Assembly: GCA_029204225.1 (NCBI GenBank)
Contig: CM055106.1
Coordinates: forward strand, 12,276,107 to 12,340,106
Reading direction: 5' to 3'
DNA length: 64,000 nucleotides
DNA from: Diphasiastrum complanatum
Lineage: Eukaryota; Streptophyta; Lycopodiopsida; Lycopodiales; Lycopodiaceae
Shown here: one piece after another, positions 22,431 through 34,272 of the stretch
Layout of the letters: each line of letters opens with the position of its first letter
Numbering within the stretch: position 1 is the first letter of the stretch
The notes under the pieces: generated by a model
Databases searched by the model: none
The model's input: the letters and a program-made list of their open reading frames with translations, nothing else
What the model was told of the DNA's origin: nothing
Made by a program: the position numbers and the translations under genes

Positions 22431-22978
22431 ATAATCTTCTTCATGATAGTCTAAGACACAAATGACACAAATGATAAGATTGCATGGAGTGGGAAGGAAG
22501 GGATCTAAAAAAGCCGTCAATAGTTTTGTCTTCGAAAAGGGAGTGCCTCATAGCTAAAACTCATTATCTATGGAATCTCTCATGTTCTAAAAAGTTTGGG
22601 GTTTGCTTATCATATTATACCTCAATTGGCATATATCAATGGTAACGAAGTGATTTGCCTATGTTTTTCTCTGCCAAAGCTCTCACATAGTATACTTTGA
22701 GGTGTATGTCAACTTTGTGCGGTTGATGATGAAATTTTATTCATGTGAAAATACTTCTAAGATTTCTCATTGCTGCAAACAGATATATCAGAGATCTTTT
22801 GATATTAGATAATTTCTCTCTTTGGTCGATATTTTATGAAAAGTTCAACTCAAGGTTGCTTTCTTCCTTCACTTTAACTTTATGGGCTTCAAAAATGGTA
22901 CTTTTACCCTTCAAACTTCAATGGATATCTCTTTCTTGCAATCTAAATAGTAATTATTAAATTGTGAAAACTAACTCT
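22431..22978. other. No gene seen
   Basis: Short frames only. Upstream endonuclease or helicase motifs that would complete the fragment at 22979 were looked for and not found. Confidence 0.4.
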
Positions 22979-23221
22979 CTTGGAGACTTCAATATCAATA
23001 TGCTTGCTTGCGACAATCATGCCAACCATCTTACGACATTCATGCAAAAACATGGTTTTCAACAAACTATCACAACAACAACATTGTTTGGAAGCGAGTT
23101 AGATCATATATGGACAAATGCACATGTACAGAACTCAAAAAGGTTTTATGGAGTCACGCATTGTTATTGGAGTGACCACTCACCAATTTATTATTACCTA
23201 TACAGTGATCCAAATATCATG
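22979..23221 (+). pseudogene. Endonuclease/exonuclease/phosphatase domain, C-terminal fragment
   Basis: Reads LGDFNINMLA, then FMQKHGFQQTITTTT, GSELDHIWTNAHVQ and WSDHSPIYYYL. GDFN (metal and catalytic Asp/Asn), LDHI and SDH (catalytic Asp-His) are the last three motifs of the APE-type EEP nuclease fold used by LINEs and by the endonuclease-bearing Helitron branch (Helentrons). The FQQ...T...LDHI-TN and YWSDH-P spacing recalls the Helentron-type version, but there is no flanking helicase, Rep or reverse transcriptase, so the source element is undecided. The first half of the domain is missing. Pseudogene fragment. Confidence 0.55.
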
Positions 23222-24847
23222 TAAGCCTCCTTCGTTGGGTTTCTATTGTTGGAAGTATTGTTGCTTCTCATGAAACTCAACATGCATTACTGTCATCGCA
23301 TTCTTGGAAAGAACTAGGGCAACTTGCAACTACCCTACCTGGTGACTTGCATCAAACAATAACTTTCAAACCACCTTCTAACATTCACACTTCCGACATG
23401 CAATTTATTGTACTATGTTCCCATCTTTTGTTAATAAAAATAGACAATTTCTTTTTGTGTTACATTTACATCTAACACATGTAAAATGAAATAAAATACC
23501 AACTTAAGGTAGGGACAAGTGGCTTGCCACACTCCCTAGTTATATTATAGTTTATATCCAAATTTGATTTTTAGAAAAAAAATAATGTCCAAATTTGGGC
23601 CAAAAAAGCTTTGAATCTCAAAGTGCAATGCTCAAATTTCATGGTAGGGAGGACCTTTTGCACCTCCCCTTAGTACCGTTTAGGGCATAAGAGCAGGTCC
23701 CCATGGAGCTGAGACTTAGACCAGACCAAGTTCTCTATTCCAGTGATTGGTGGTTTAGGGTTTACTGATTCTATCCATGAGGAAGTGCTCTAAGGCACCT
23801 TCTATCACATAATACACTTTCTAGTTTTTTTGTTATTATTAAAATCGACCTTTGAAAACTTTGGCATGGAAATTCCAACACCAAGTGAGAATGTTAGATA
23901 AGTCGAGTTGGGCCTCAAACTTGTGGGTGAGTTGAGCTACTTCTCAAGCTTCACTACAATTCTTGGAGCTCAACATCCGCAAGCATCTAGGACCAAAATG
24001 CTCACATGAACAAAACTTTTTTGGAGCTCAACGTTCTCAAGCACCTAGGACCAAGATGGCTCCATGTAAATGCTCACCTTGGCTAGTTGCAAGGGCAGAT
24101 GATGATATAGTTTAAGGGTCGCTTATTTGCTAACGAGAACCAAACTTGGATTATTTGATAGCCTTTCTCAAGTGTACGTATACCAGTGTGCTTGCATCAT
24201 ATGATTTTTGATATAAACAATACTCACAAACAAATAGAAGTCGCAAGCTAGGAATCCATGGTGAATTCCTAAGACACTTTGATGCCCTTTCAAAATAAGT
24301 TTTGTTTTGGTCCTTTATAATGTAGGAGCACTACAAATTTTGTTGCTTACCATTGTATAATGTGTGAATGATTATTGTTGTTTTTACTTTCTAAGAGTGA
24401 ATCATTTTCTCCTTGTTCTTCTTATGTATTATCGATTGAGTCGAAGTGCAAAATCATGGTTGTCCTTGACACCTTCAAATTTTGAAACTATGGTTGTCTA
24501 AGACACATGTTATCATGAATGTGTTTTGGAAATTAAGCCCACAGTTGTATCCTTGGTGAATGACTAATTTTCTATTTCATGATTCTTCCTGCACGCTTAT
24601 TGATCGTTAATCTAGGGTCAGGTGAAACCAACTTTGGTTCTACGTCTGCTCATCTGATACTTGCAGGAATCACATGTCTACAACGGGCTTTCGGCTGATC
24701 TCCAGCAAAGAGTAACCATTCCTATCATAATTTGAGTTCAGATGTTAAGTTCAATCACTTGAAGTCATTGAATATTTGGCCATCTTCAAGGACTTCCAAG
24801 AACTAGCATTTAGAACAAGTCTGCATATTTACATTACTTTTTGAATA
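23222..24847. other. No gene seen
   Basis: AT-rich, non-coding. Contains a direct repeat GGAGCTCAACRTYC...AAGCACCTAGGACCAA near 23965 and 24015. Confidence 0.45.
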
Positions 24848-25090
24848 GTCTGTAGAAATACACTAGGTGTCGCAACAGTCTACAAAAATACTCTAAGTGT
24901 CGTTATAGTCTGCAGAAATGAACTATATTTTACATAGTGTCGGCTTTTCCCAAAAAATGAGTGTCGACTTTTCCCAAAAAGCGACAATGTCGGCTTTTTT
25001 TCCAAAAAAATGACACTTCAACGGCAATGTCGATTTTTTCGCTTTTTTCCAAAAAGCGACAGTGTCGGCTTTTTCCTGAAAAGCGGATAG
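24848..25090 (+). repeat. Degenerate tandem repeat (GTGTCG family)
   Basis: First about three units of 37-38 bp built on AGTCTGYAGAAATACACT plus AGGTGTCG. Then about four units built on GTGTCGGCTTTTTCC plus CAAAAAGCGACA. The second type is nearly self-complementary within each unit (GTCG...CGAC). Confidence 0.6.
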
Positions 25091-25950
25091 TCTAGATCAA
25101 GAACAATAGAATGTTTAGACATTTGTTGTACAGAAGCATGATTCAAGTGACCAAGTCTATAATGCCAAAGTAAACTTTTATTTGCTTGAATAGAAGTACC
25201 TGAGCGCCTGACTAAGAGGTAGAAAAGTCTTGTTTCTGTGGAAGCTTACCAGGCTATAGAAATAGCTCTGAAATGAAATCACTTAAAGAATCAGATAGGT
25301 TTTGAAATCTTTGGCTCTAATAGCCATGGTGGAGAAATTGGAGAATCAGTTTGTTCAATTCTCTAGGTGCGTGCACTATTGGTGACTTAGTAGACGAACA
25401 CAAGAACATAATAATTTTAGAGCTTCTAATGCGCGATGGTAGTGGAAGCGATGAGCAGACAACCAGACAAATCAATTAGATAGTCAGACATAACATGGAA
25501 AAGCATTGCAACATTGACACGAATCTGAACGCAGGACCAAACAAAGATGTAATCAAATTAAGTATAACGAAATATACAAGTCAATAATGCAGGTGAGCAC
25601 AAAACAATAGCGGACGTAACCACGTGTTTCACAAAGCTAATCATAATCTGTGAAGGTTATGAACCTATTACTGACAATCTGTCTGAAAGGAAGAATCCAT
25701 GCATGAAAGCATCTACAATGTCTGTCTCACATGTTACGAATCATGTTTTGTTCACTCACATGAATATAGAAAATGTATTCACTATATACACAAATTTTAC
25801 AGGTGTGCAAGATGAAGAAGGTACAAAAGTGGTTGTGCCGTTTGTAGGAGATCGTGGGTGGTTGTTGTTGTTGTCAAATATGATTGTAGTGCATAGAACG
25901 AGCGTGAGGAGGCCGCGACGTTGGGCTTTGCTAAAATTGACGCTGGTGAA
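25091..25950. other. No gene seen
   Basis: Includes a short piece on the minus strand near 25090-25230 reminiscent of copia RNase H surroundings, too degraded to call. The plus-strand open frame at 25703-26002 runs into the minisatellite and is not gene-like. Confidence 0.35.
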
Positions 25951-26330
25951 AATGCGAAAATTGCGACACTTTGTCACATTTTTCGCCTGTCATAAATTGT
26001 GAGTAAAAATGCAGACTGTCGCATTGTTGGCTTTTTTGCCTATTCAAGTTTACTTGTATTTATGCAAACTATCGCATTGTCGCATTTTTCGCCTGTCATA
26101 AATTGCATGTAAAAATGCAGTGTCACATTTTTTGCCTATTTAAATTTACTTGTATTTATGCAGACTGTGCAATTGTCGCATTTTTTTGCCTATCATAGAT
26201 TGCGTGTAAAAATGCAGTGTTGCTTTTTTCGTCCTGTCTAATTTTACATGTAAATATGCATACTGTTGCAACAAACAGTTTAAATATGCAGGCTGTGGGA
26301 CAACACAAGTAAAAAATGCAGCAACATAAA
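25951..26330 (+). repeat. Minisatellite, about 100-bp period
   Basis: Alternating blocks GTCGCATTTTTCGCCTGTCA plus TAAATTG and TTTGCCTATTYAARTTTACT plus TGTATTTATGCAGACTG. Identical blocks recur at spacings of 96 bp (26049 to 26145) and about 106 bp (25985 to 26091), so units vary in length. Confidence 0.65.
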
Positions 26331-26389
26331 TGGAGGCAGATTAACATAGGATTTAGGAGAGTAGAGGAGATAAATCCAACAGCTTCAAG

Positions 26390-26800
26390 CCATAAAGTGC
26401 CTTATGGAGTTTACATACATAATTCTCCTTACCGTTGAGAACGTATTCCTTGGGTTGTGCATCATGTAGATGTCTTCTTCAATCACTCAATCTAGATAAG
26501 ATGATGTACCTCAAGGTTGGTCATAGCAGCATACGATGGAATGCTTGACTACAAGACTGAAAGTCTCATTGTAGTCAATGTTTGAGATTTGAGAAAATTC
26601 TCGTGCTACTAGTAGAGCTTTCTTGTGATCGATACTCCCGTCAGATTTGTATTTGACCTTAAAGACCCATTTGCAATCAACTAGCTTTCTATTGGTAGGC
26701 AATTCGACAATTGACTATGTTTGGTTCTTGATCAGAGAGGCATACTCTTCGTCCATCACTTCTCTCGAGAGATTAGAGTTTGACTGGTTGAGTTGTCACG
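26390..26800 (-). pseudogene. Ty1/copia reverse transcriptase, N-terminal fragment
   Basis: Minus strand reads EEYASLIKNQT, LPTNRKLVDCKWVFKVKYKS and DYNETFSLVVKHS, the start of the copia RT domain (family reading: CKWVFK, then YNETFSPV). After a frame change come QPKEYVLNGKENYVCKLHKAL. The segment with the first catalytic Asp (DVKTAFLHG in the family) and the YVDD box are missing. In an active element this enzyme copies the RNA into cDNA. Stops and deletion mark it as dead. It abuts the LTR-like feature at 26801. Confidence 0.75.
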
Positions 26801-27140
26801 TGCTGCATGTAGTTAGCCCATGAGCTTACTAAAATGCAATGCCAAATATAGCCATGGAGCTAAATTAAATTATATTTAGCCAATATGACTGTTAATAAAG
26901 TGGCTCGAAGAACCTCGCTATATTTGTGAATAGCGGAATTGTAATAATGGTTGTAAGGCCCAATTTAGCTAAATAAGGTCCCAAACTTATAGTAGAGATA
27001 GAAATGACCACTATAAATAGTTGAGGTTGTGCTAAATTTGGAAGCTATTGTTCATTTTTGAAATTTGGTTTCTAAGTGATCTTGGAGCTTCTCTTTGAGA
27101 GCTTTCTTGATGGAAATGGTGGTTCATGTGCCTAAAATCA
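26801..27140 (+). mobile_element. Solo LTR-like sequence, copia type
   Basis: Starts TGCTGCATG and ends AAAATCA, has a TATAAATAG box at 27012-27020, and is followed by CATCAGAGC (27141-27149), which retains 8 bases (ATCAGAGC) of the copia primer site TGGTATCAGAGC. No gag follows. Likely an LTR plus damaged PBS of an otherwise lost element. Confidence 0.35.
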
Positions 27141-27149
27141 CATCAGAGC

Positions 27150-29145
27150 TTAGATCATGCTCTATATTCAGGCCCTATTTTGAGAATGACCATTAATGAT
27201 GAATAATGATATCTTGATTTTTTTGTCTTTTCATGCTCATTTGATGTTTATGAATAAATTAGATGTTTTGATGCTAAGACTGGCACATTATCATTTTAGT
27301 ATAAGAGAATTAGATCCTTTTCCCATTAGATTTAGTGGTTTTCTTTAAGTTTGGTAGAGTTTTTCCTACTAGTTTTCTTGTTTAATCAATTGTCAAAATG
27401 TTTTGGTTCCATTTTTTACCAAGTAATTTTCATTTTTTATGTAGTCTCTTATTTTAAATCATTAGTTCTCTCTCTAAGCTTTCTAGAGGTACTGAATTTT
27501 TTTGATTTGGATCTATAATGTCCGAATTATGGCCATTTTAATGATTTCAATCCAATTTTAGTTAGCAATAGTTTTTGCAGGCTGTTTTTCTCTATTTCTT
27601 GTTGAACTTTTGGCTAATTTTGTAATTAGAATTTTATAGGATTGTAGATCTTTGTCTTAGCTTGGATCTCAGCCAATTTCTAGCCAGTTTGGACAAAGAT
27701 ATGCCAATTCTTGTGAAAAGGTTCAATTTTAATTTTAATAGGATTTTGGGAGAGAATCACTTCAATCTCTCATTTTTGAAGTTTTGTCTCTTTGTAAAAA
27801 AATTTCAGTTCTTTCATTTTAAAGTTTCGCCAATTTTACACTAAAAAAAAAAATTCACTAAAATATTCCCTCTCCACCACACCAAGCCGCGTCCCATCAT
27901 CTCCTGCGCCCACAATAAATCCTTTTTTTCCTTTCTTTGGATTATATTTATATATATTTTTAATTACAAAGGAAAAACAAAATCTTTAACGACTTCTTTT
28001 TATGACGAGCACATTTTTCATAAGAGTGATCTTAAAATTTTTTGTCTTAAATTTTCAACGGTTTTTTTTTTTTTTTTGTGAGCAAACAATTCATGGATTT
28101 CAAAGAAATGGTCAAATTCAATTTCAATTTGTGAATTCTCCAAGGCCCCTTTTCTAAGTTCCTTAGTTTTAAATGTTCCTGAAAAGTTTTGTTTTCAGTC
28201 AGGAAGGAGTCAGCAAAGTGAGTGCTGCTGCTTTTATCAGGAATTTATTTTTAGACAGGCCAAAAACTGTCCCTCCATTACGGTATCCTCGTTTTAGAAG
28301 CAAGGCTAATGTGTGCAAAGTAAATGTGGGTAAGAAGTAAGAACTTGCCTCTTGACCATTAACTTGCACGGTAATGATATGATTAATGAATGATAAGATA
28401 GAAGTGATCGCAAGGCAATGCATTCGCTCTTTAATTGTAAGATTAGGTGCTTCATTGTTCAATATTTCAATCAGATCCGTAATCCATCACTACCCGGAAG
28501 TTGTCATAACTGAAGGCTATGACATATCAAATTCTCACTAATTGCAGTACTCGTGAATTTTGGACAAATTTAATTGGCATCTGTAGCATGAATTTTTATT
28601 GGTGTTTGTTTGCATTTGGGGTGTCCTTCAAATTGTGTGTGTATTTGAAATTTGAATAGAGAGTCATATGCTTGAAACAACTGTTCAAAAATTGAAGCAT
28701 GAACAAAGATATTTATGATTTATCTTATTAACACAGAGACCGTATCTGTTCTTCAACAGTCGAAATACTAACCAAAGCTTTTGGCTGGTACCTGTCAGAA
28801 ACTTGAAAAGATGTCGGAGAACAACATTTCGTAGGGGCAATTTGAGAATTTTGTGTGTTATTTTTCCAGAATAAAAAATTGCTGATTTACAATTGGATTA
28901 AAGATAAGAAAAATGTTCTGTTTTGCATTCCGTTTAACAGATTTATTGCAAAGAAAGCAATTGTAACTGAGATGCGTGCCTATAAGGGTAATCTGATGGA
29001 GTTTCAATTATTTCATCGTCCAAACTCATTTTATGGAAACTGAATAATGATCTTTTTGAAGAATCAGGCAGCTCGGATAAATCAAAACAATTTGGGAAAG
29101 AATAAAAGTCAGATCCGTAGATGTAGTACTGTAGTAACTAAATCT
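27150..29145. other. No gene seen; peroxidase 3' flank at the right end
   Basis: Strongly AT-rich to 28140. Nothing coding recognised. For the peroxidase on the minus strand, AATAAA at about 28945 is a candidate polyadenylation signal some 200 bp after the stop codon. Confidence 0.45.
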
Positions 29146-30463
29146 TCACAATTCTGGGTCGAAGGCAGGATCTGCATTGCCCGAATTTCGAACCCAACAC
29201 AGCTTTCTAATCTGGCCCTTCGTGCCTGTGAGAACATTGGTACTGGCCATCTTTCTGAGCGAAATACCAAACTGCTTGAAGAAAGCATCTTCGTTGGATG
29301 CGTAATATTTAACTAGTTCGGTCGTTCGCGGATCGTTGAAAAGGCTCTTATCTGATGTAAAGAGTCCCAGTTTAACCTCCAGATCCTTGTAGTACTGATT
29401 GTCGAAAATAAGTGGCGTAGCCTGATCATTGAAGAATTGAACATTGGAGTCGAAATTGGGAGCATGGAGGACTCCACCGTCAGTGCAGTTGCTTAAAAGC
29501 TGTGCGCCAAATTTCTTCTGATACTGGGGATCAACTACTGGATAAAGGCGATCTGATATGCTTGAGCAATGGGCTTGACCAATCGTATGCCCACCTGATT
29601 AAAATTCAGTGTAGAAAGTAATTAGCTGCTTTACAAAGAGCAATTCTCTCTCTCGCTCGCTCGCTCTCTATATTTGCACGATTATGGTTATCGCAAAGCT
29701 AAAGTGACTTCAGCAACTTACCAGAGAGGGCAACTAAGTCCACGATATCAAGCCCTACGTTATCAAAATTTTGAAGAAGCCCGGAAACGTTTAGATGGAA
29801 AGCTGGCAAATCAAGCTGAGAAGATGCGGCATATGATGTTAAGGCATCCCTACGCCCGAGCTCAATGGGGTAGAGAGGTCCTCCTGCCTGCAAAAATGAC
29901 GAACTGCTGAGCTGAATTCATTTTTTAATCTCATGAAAGCAAAGCCTTGCGTTATAAGAACGTTGATCTTGTGGTCTGGTGAAGAAGCCAGAAGCCCTTA
30001 CCTGTTTGATCGAGTAGACTGCAGTTACTGCGAGCACATCAGCGCATGAAACAGTCCCGGGACAGGCTTTTTCTAGCTTCTGTTTTATTTCATCGATGAT
30101 GAAGAAATTGCTCAGGCTGAAATTGATAGCTGCATCCTTCTCAGCCACATTCGTTTTGGTAGAGTTTAAGAGCACAGAGGCATCGCAGCCCTGCACAAAA
30201 CAGTCATGAAACAGTAATCGCAGCAGAGGGGCCGGCGTTGTTGGATCCTGCGAGCTGTAGAAAGCAACCGTCTCCTTGACGATTCGTTGCAACTGCGGGC
30301 ATGATTTGCTGTAGAAATCAAATTTCAAATGAGGATGATGGAATTCAACTGGAAACCGATAGTTGACACCCAAATTCCTAGTGGTGGCATCAACATGCAA
30401 AACGCACTGGCATGACAGCCAAATGACTGCCAGTCTCATGAATATATCCAGAAATGTCGTCAT
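29146..30463 (-). CDS. Class III secretory peroxidase (three exons, intact)
   Basis: Exons on the minus strand: 30463-30002, 29887-29722 and 29594-29146. Introns of 114 and 127 bp have GT/AG ends and join in frame (phase 0 and phase 1), giving 358 residues. An N-terminal hydrophobic signal peptide (MTTFLDIFMRLAVIWLSCQC) targets the apoplast. Distal haem site: LLRLLFHDCFVQGCDASVLL with catalytic Arg and His. Then ACPGTVSCADVLA, GGPLYPIELGRRD, and the proximal haem-ligand His in LVALSGGHTIGQAHC. C-terminal FDNQYYKDL, KLGLFTSDKSL and the last Cys in IRKLCWVRN. All eight conserved cysteines appear present. These enzymes use H2O2 to oxidise phenolics (lignin, suberin, wall cross-linking); the exact substrate cannot be told. 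The two introns sit where plant peroxidase introns 2 and 3 usually lie; the usual first intron is absent. The start is the first ATG before the signal peptide. Confidence 0.93.
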
Positions 30464-32880
30464 AAGGAAAGACAAGCTTCACCAGCCTCCTAGTTGAATT
30501 GATTCGACCTATCTAGCCGAACACAGTCACTACCACAAATTTACCAATACAATTTGGCAATAGATCAGGATTCGGCTCTCAAGAGCCCAACAAGCAACAA
30601 AATTTGCCTAACAAGCTCAGCCCTCGATCCCACAACTTACAAAATTAACAGATAGATCACCAATGAATGCTAGAACAGCAAGATCCTAAACTCCTATACT
30701 GGAAGAAGGATTCTGTTCTAATCTTGATCAGGACCGTTTATCATCCCACAACCTTATACCTTTTGTTGCAAGCACATACTCTTTGGTGAGAATGAAGCAG
30801 CAATAAAGGCAGATCAAAGTAGCAGGAACGCTGACACAGATTGTGAAATATAAGCAACTGATCAGAGCTGGAGCATTTTCGCTGCAGCTACAAACAAAAC
30901 CCAGAACGGTTCAACGACATAGGCGCCACGAGTGGTCGTGGTGAAACTAGTAAGTAGTGCCCACGTTCACGCGTTAAATGACCGTCCGAAATGACCGTCC
31001 GGCGGCTTCGAGACACAGCTCAAGAAATATACCTGAATTTTCTGATCTTATATTTAGTCCAGATTAATTGAATCCAATTGTGAATGGAAAAGTGGGAGTC
31101 ACTTCCATGCATGAGCAACCCAAGGTCTATAGCCTTCCTTAACATAATATAGCTTCTACTTGCCTCCTTGGGACATCCTAGAGATTTCCTTCAGTGATAC
31201 CCAAGGTCTACAGCTTTCCTTGAGGAAACCTGACATAATATGGGTCGAGACCTTGGTGGGGAGGAGTGTTAGTGAAACCTTTTTGAAGTTATCTTGCATG
31301 TTTTAAAGCTTCTCGGTTGAGGATTGCTAATCATAAAAGAGTTTATTTACCTATATAAAAAATCATAAAATTTTTATAATGTCAGGTTTTAAAAAAAGAT
31401 GTCGATTTCATTCCTATACTTTGTTGGCTTTCACGAACATTGGTGGGGAGTGTCAGGAGAGTTGACCTATGCACATAGAAAAGTTGTGCGAGGGTGCTTT
31501 TAGTGAAGACACATGAAGGTCCACATTAAACCCATGATCAAGTCGAAGGCTTGTAAGGCCTAAATGGATCATGTAGGGACCTTTCCACCTCGTGGAAAGG
31601 TAACTATAAGATGCTTTCTCAAACATAAGAGATTGATAAGGGGATTTTATCTTGACGAAGTACACTTTTGGAATATTTATATAGGGTGGCCCTCTTCCAC
31701 TATAGGCCATCATGTGTATGAACTTCAAGATTCATCATATGTCATCACACCCCTTTCAAAAGTCGCAATGTATTGCACAAAAGTGTCAATTGATGAACCC
31801 TGGTGGAATTCTTGGACCTTAACGAACTCAAAGCATATCCAAAGGCAGTGCACTTTTGCAAAGCTCAAGAGTGTTTGCAAAAATACCATTAGAGTGATGA
31901 GTAGAGGTGAATAAAACATATCTAATAGTATGGTCTAGATATCAATTTTTTACAACTTTGAACGACTAATATATGTATCTCTATGCAATTTCAACTGAAT
32001 TTTTTTGTATGTTACTATGGTCATATATGATGCTTGGTCATTGTCAACCATAAAATGATTGTAATATTCTTGATGGTATAGCATAGTCACATGAATATGC
32101 CACACTCTACCCAAAAGCCTTAAACGTGTAGGAAACTAAATCTAGCACGTTGAACCACCCCCATCACACATGGGTCCACTAGTATAGTGTTTTTTATATG
32201 CATAATAACATGCTTATCACTAGATTGAAGTCAACATCTCGTGCTTTTGAGTCATAATTGTATGAGTTATGATGTGAATATATTCTTGGTAGTATGTGTG
32301 ACTGTTCAAGACACTACCTTAGATTTAATTACACAATGACTCATAATCCACTTCTATGATATGTTTATGAACTTTATGGATCTATATTGATGATACTTTC
32401 TTGTGCCTTACTGTTATAACTTATACACTACTTATTGCAAGTAAAAACCATGTTGAGCTAACATCTAACATGACCTAAATGTATGCGCAAGACAATTATG
32501 TGTAGTATATAACCACATGGAGCTAAGATCTTATGTAGATTTTTTTTTGCATGATGACTACCTTTCATGAATATGTCATAAGTGTCACACTACATGGCTA
32601 GGTATTGAGGCACCCTTGTCTCTTAGCAAGAGATTAGGCCTGTAGTTGGCCACAAGCATTGTCTTCATAGATGAATGGTCCATGAGTAAAAATGTTCATA
32701 GACATTATAATTATCCCAAAGACTCTAGATGGTTCTGTAGTCTTGAATGAATCTCTCGTGAAGGGTGTACGTGATATCTTCCCTTTGTTACATGCATCAC
32801 ATGACTTTTTTGGAAATAATAATCTCCAAGCACATTGAGATATCAGACTTGGGCAAAGCATGATGCTACCTAGGATTGCA
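30464..32880. other. Peroxidase upstream region and non-coding sequence
   Basis: 30464 to about 31000 is the 5' flank of the peroxidase (minus strand); a TATAAGG at about 30757 is the only weak TATA-like site noticed. At 31250-31267 and 31440-31450 there are two polypurine-tract-like stretches (GGTGGGGAGGAG-TGTTAG and GGTGGGGAG-TGTCAG) that look like the 3' junctions of gypsy-type elements. A repeated CCCAAGGTCTA block occurs at 31119 and 31200. Confidence 0.35.
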
Positions 32881-32884
32881 AATC

Positions 32885-33710
32885 GATTGAGACCTTGAAA
32901 ACGATAGATTATACACCTATCAAGGTATACTCAAAGGATCATTGATGACTTTCAGATGAATAAATGCAAAGGAGTGAACACTCCAATGGTTCCAGGCATG
33001 GTGCTAACCAACGCAAACTGTCTGAAGAACAACAAAGAATGCAAAGCTATGCTTAGCAAGCCTTATAGCAGGTTGATAGGTTCTTTAATGTAACACAAGA
33101 CCGGACATTGCATATGTAGTGTTCAGATTAAGCCAGTTCAATATCAATCCAGGACCTATACACTGGAAGATTGCCAAGAGAGTCTTACAATACCTGCAAC
33201 ATACAAAGAATTACGGACTCTGTTATTCATGCGAAACAGAATTTCAAGTCAAGTCCTATAACGATGCCAGCTAGGCATCATTGAAAGATGATTGTAAGAG
33301 TGTTTCAAGAGGCTGCACCAGCAGTAGATGCCGCCATTCTATGGGTGAGTAAGAAGCAGACTATCACTACACAATCATCTTGTGAAGGAGAATACATCGC
33401 TGCTGCCAAGATGGCCAATAAATTGACATGGCTCAAACAAGTCCTAGAAGAATTGAGAGAGAGCATTTATGAGTCGTTGATCCTCTACATGGACAATACC
33501 TCTACCATACACCTAACAAAATATCATGTGTTTCATTCAAGGACGAAGCACATTCGATCAAGTATCACTTGATCAAAGACATGGTTTCAAAAGACAAGTT
33601 GAGAACTATGTTCTTTCCAACCAAGCAGATGGTTGCTGATATATTTACTAAACCCTTAGATAAGGCATTGTTTGAAAGGTAGAGAGCCAGCCTAGGAATC
33701 ACAAGACTAC
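32885..33710 (+). pseudogene. Ty1/copia reverse transcriptase end and RNase H
   Basis: Plus-strand reading, with several frame changes: IIDDFQMNKCKGVNTPMVP and LSKPYSRLIGSLM (RT thumb), then PIHWKIAKRVLQYLQHTKNY, ILWVSKKQTITTQSSCEGEY (RNase H with the catalytic Glu region) and YMDNTSTIHLTK, VFHSRTKHI. The tail is FTKPLDKALFE before a stop. This is the C-terminal end of copia pol. A purine run GAGAGGGAG near 33721-33729 after the stop is a candidate PPT. Stops at about 33092 and in the GDAS region (33274) show decay. Confidence 0.8.
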
Positions 33711-34272
33711 CCTACTTTGAGAGGGAGTTGAAGAAACTTGAAGTTTCTATCCACAAGGCATTTCTAGCTTGTGATCAAATACCTAAAAAAATACACTGGA
33801 AATCTGCACAGGTCACAACCGCAACCACACCGCAAAGTGCATCACAGGCTACCACCAAGGCACCGTAGGCTACCACCGCCAAGGGGCACCACCCAAGGCA
33901 TTGCTGACTACCGCCAAAGGACCGCCCAAGCACCAAACCATAGGGGTCAACGGCTGCAGTCACTGCGTGGCAAGGCTTCACACTCCGCAGAATATTCACG
34001 ACCGCTCATGACCTCAAAGGCACCCCAGAGCAATGATTGCGGTTATCAGACGGCTGCCTAGAGTGGCCTATCTCGCGATCCCTAGATGTGTGATCGTTCA
34101 ACATTGACCTAAAATGTATCTGCTGATGTCAGGCCATCAGATCAGATATCTATACTTCTGGGTACTTGGGTGATCTTTTCTGGTACTCTTTGGAGCGTGG
34201 AGGGCAGGAGAAGGTTTTGTTTCCGTCGTTGGTTTCGTTTTGGTCGTTTGCCTTCTCTCGTTGGGAGACGAC
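33711..34272. other. No gene; possible copia 3' LTR start and CCGCAAG-rich patch
   Basis: After the PPT candidate the sequence TTGAAGAAACTTGAAG could open an LTR. 33795-33990 is rich in CACCGCCAAGG-like repeats, loosely similar in composition to the palindromic array at 47.7 kb. No coding region recognised. Confidence 0.35.

Noticed and set aside
25703-26002. 99-codon plus-strand frame
   Set aside because: Its second half is the minisatellite; no domain or splice support.
31453-31914. Overlapping plus and minus frames of 91-116 codons
   Set aside because: A faint resemblance (RWKGPYMI) to a gypsy integrase end on one strand is too weak, and the two strands compete; no neighbouring domain.
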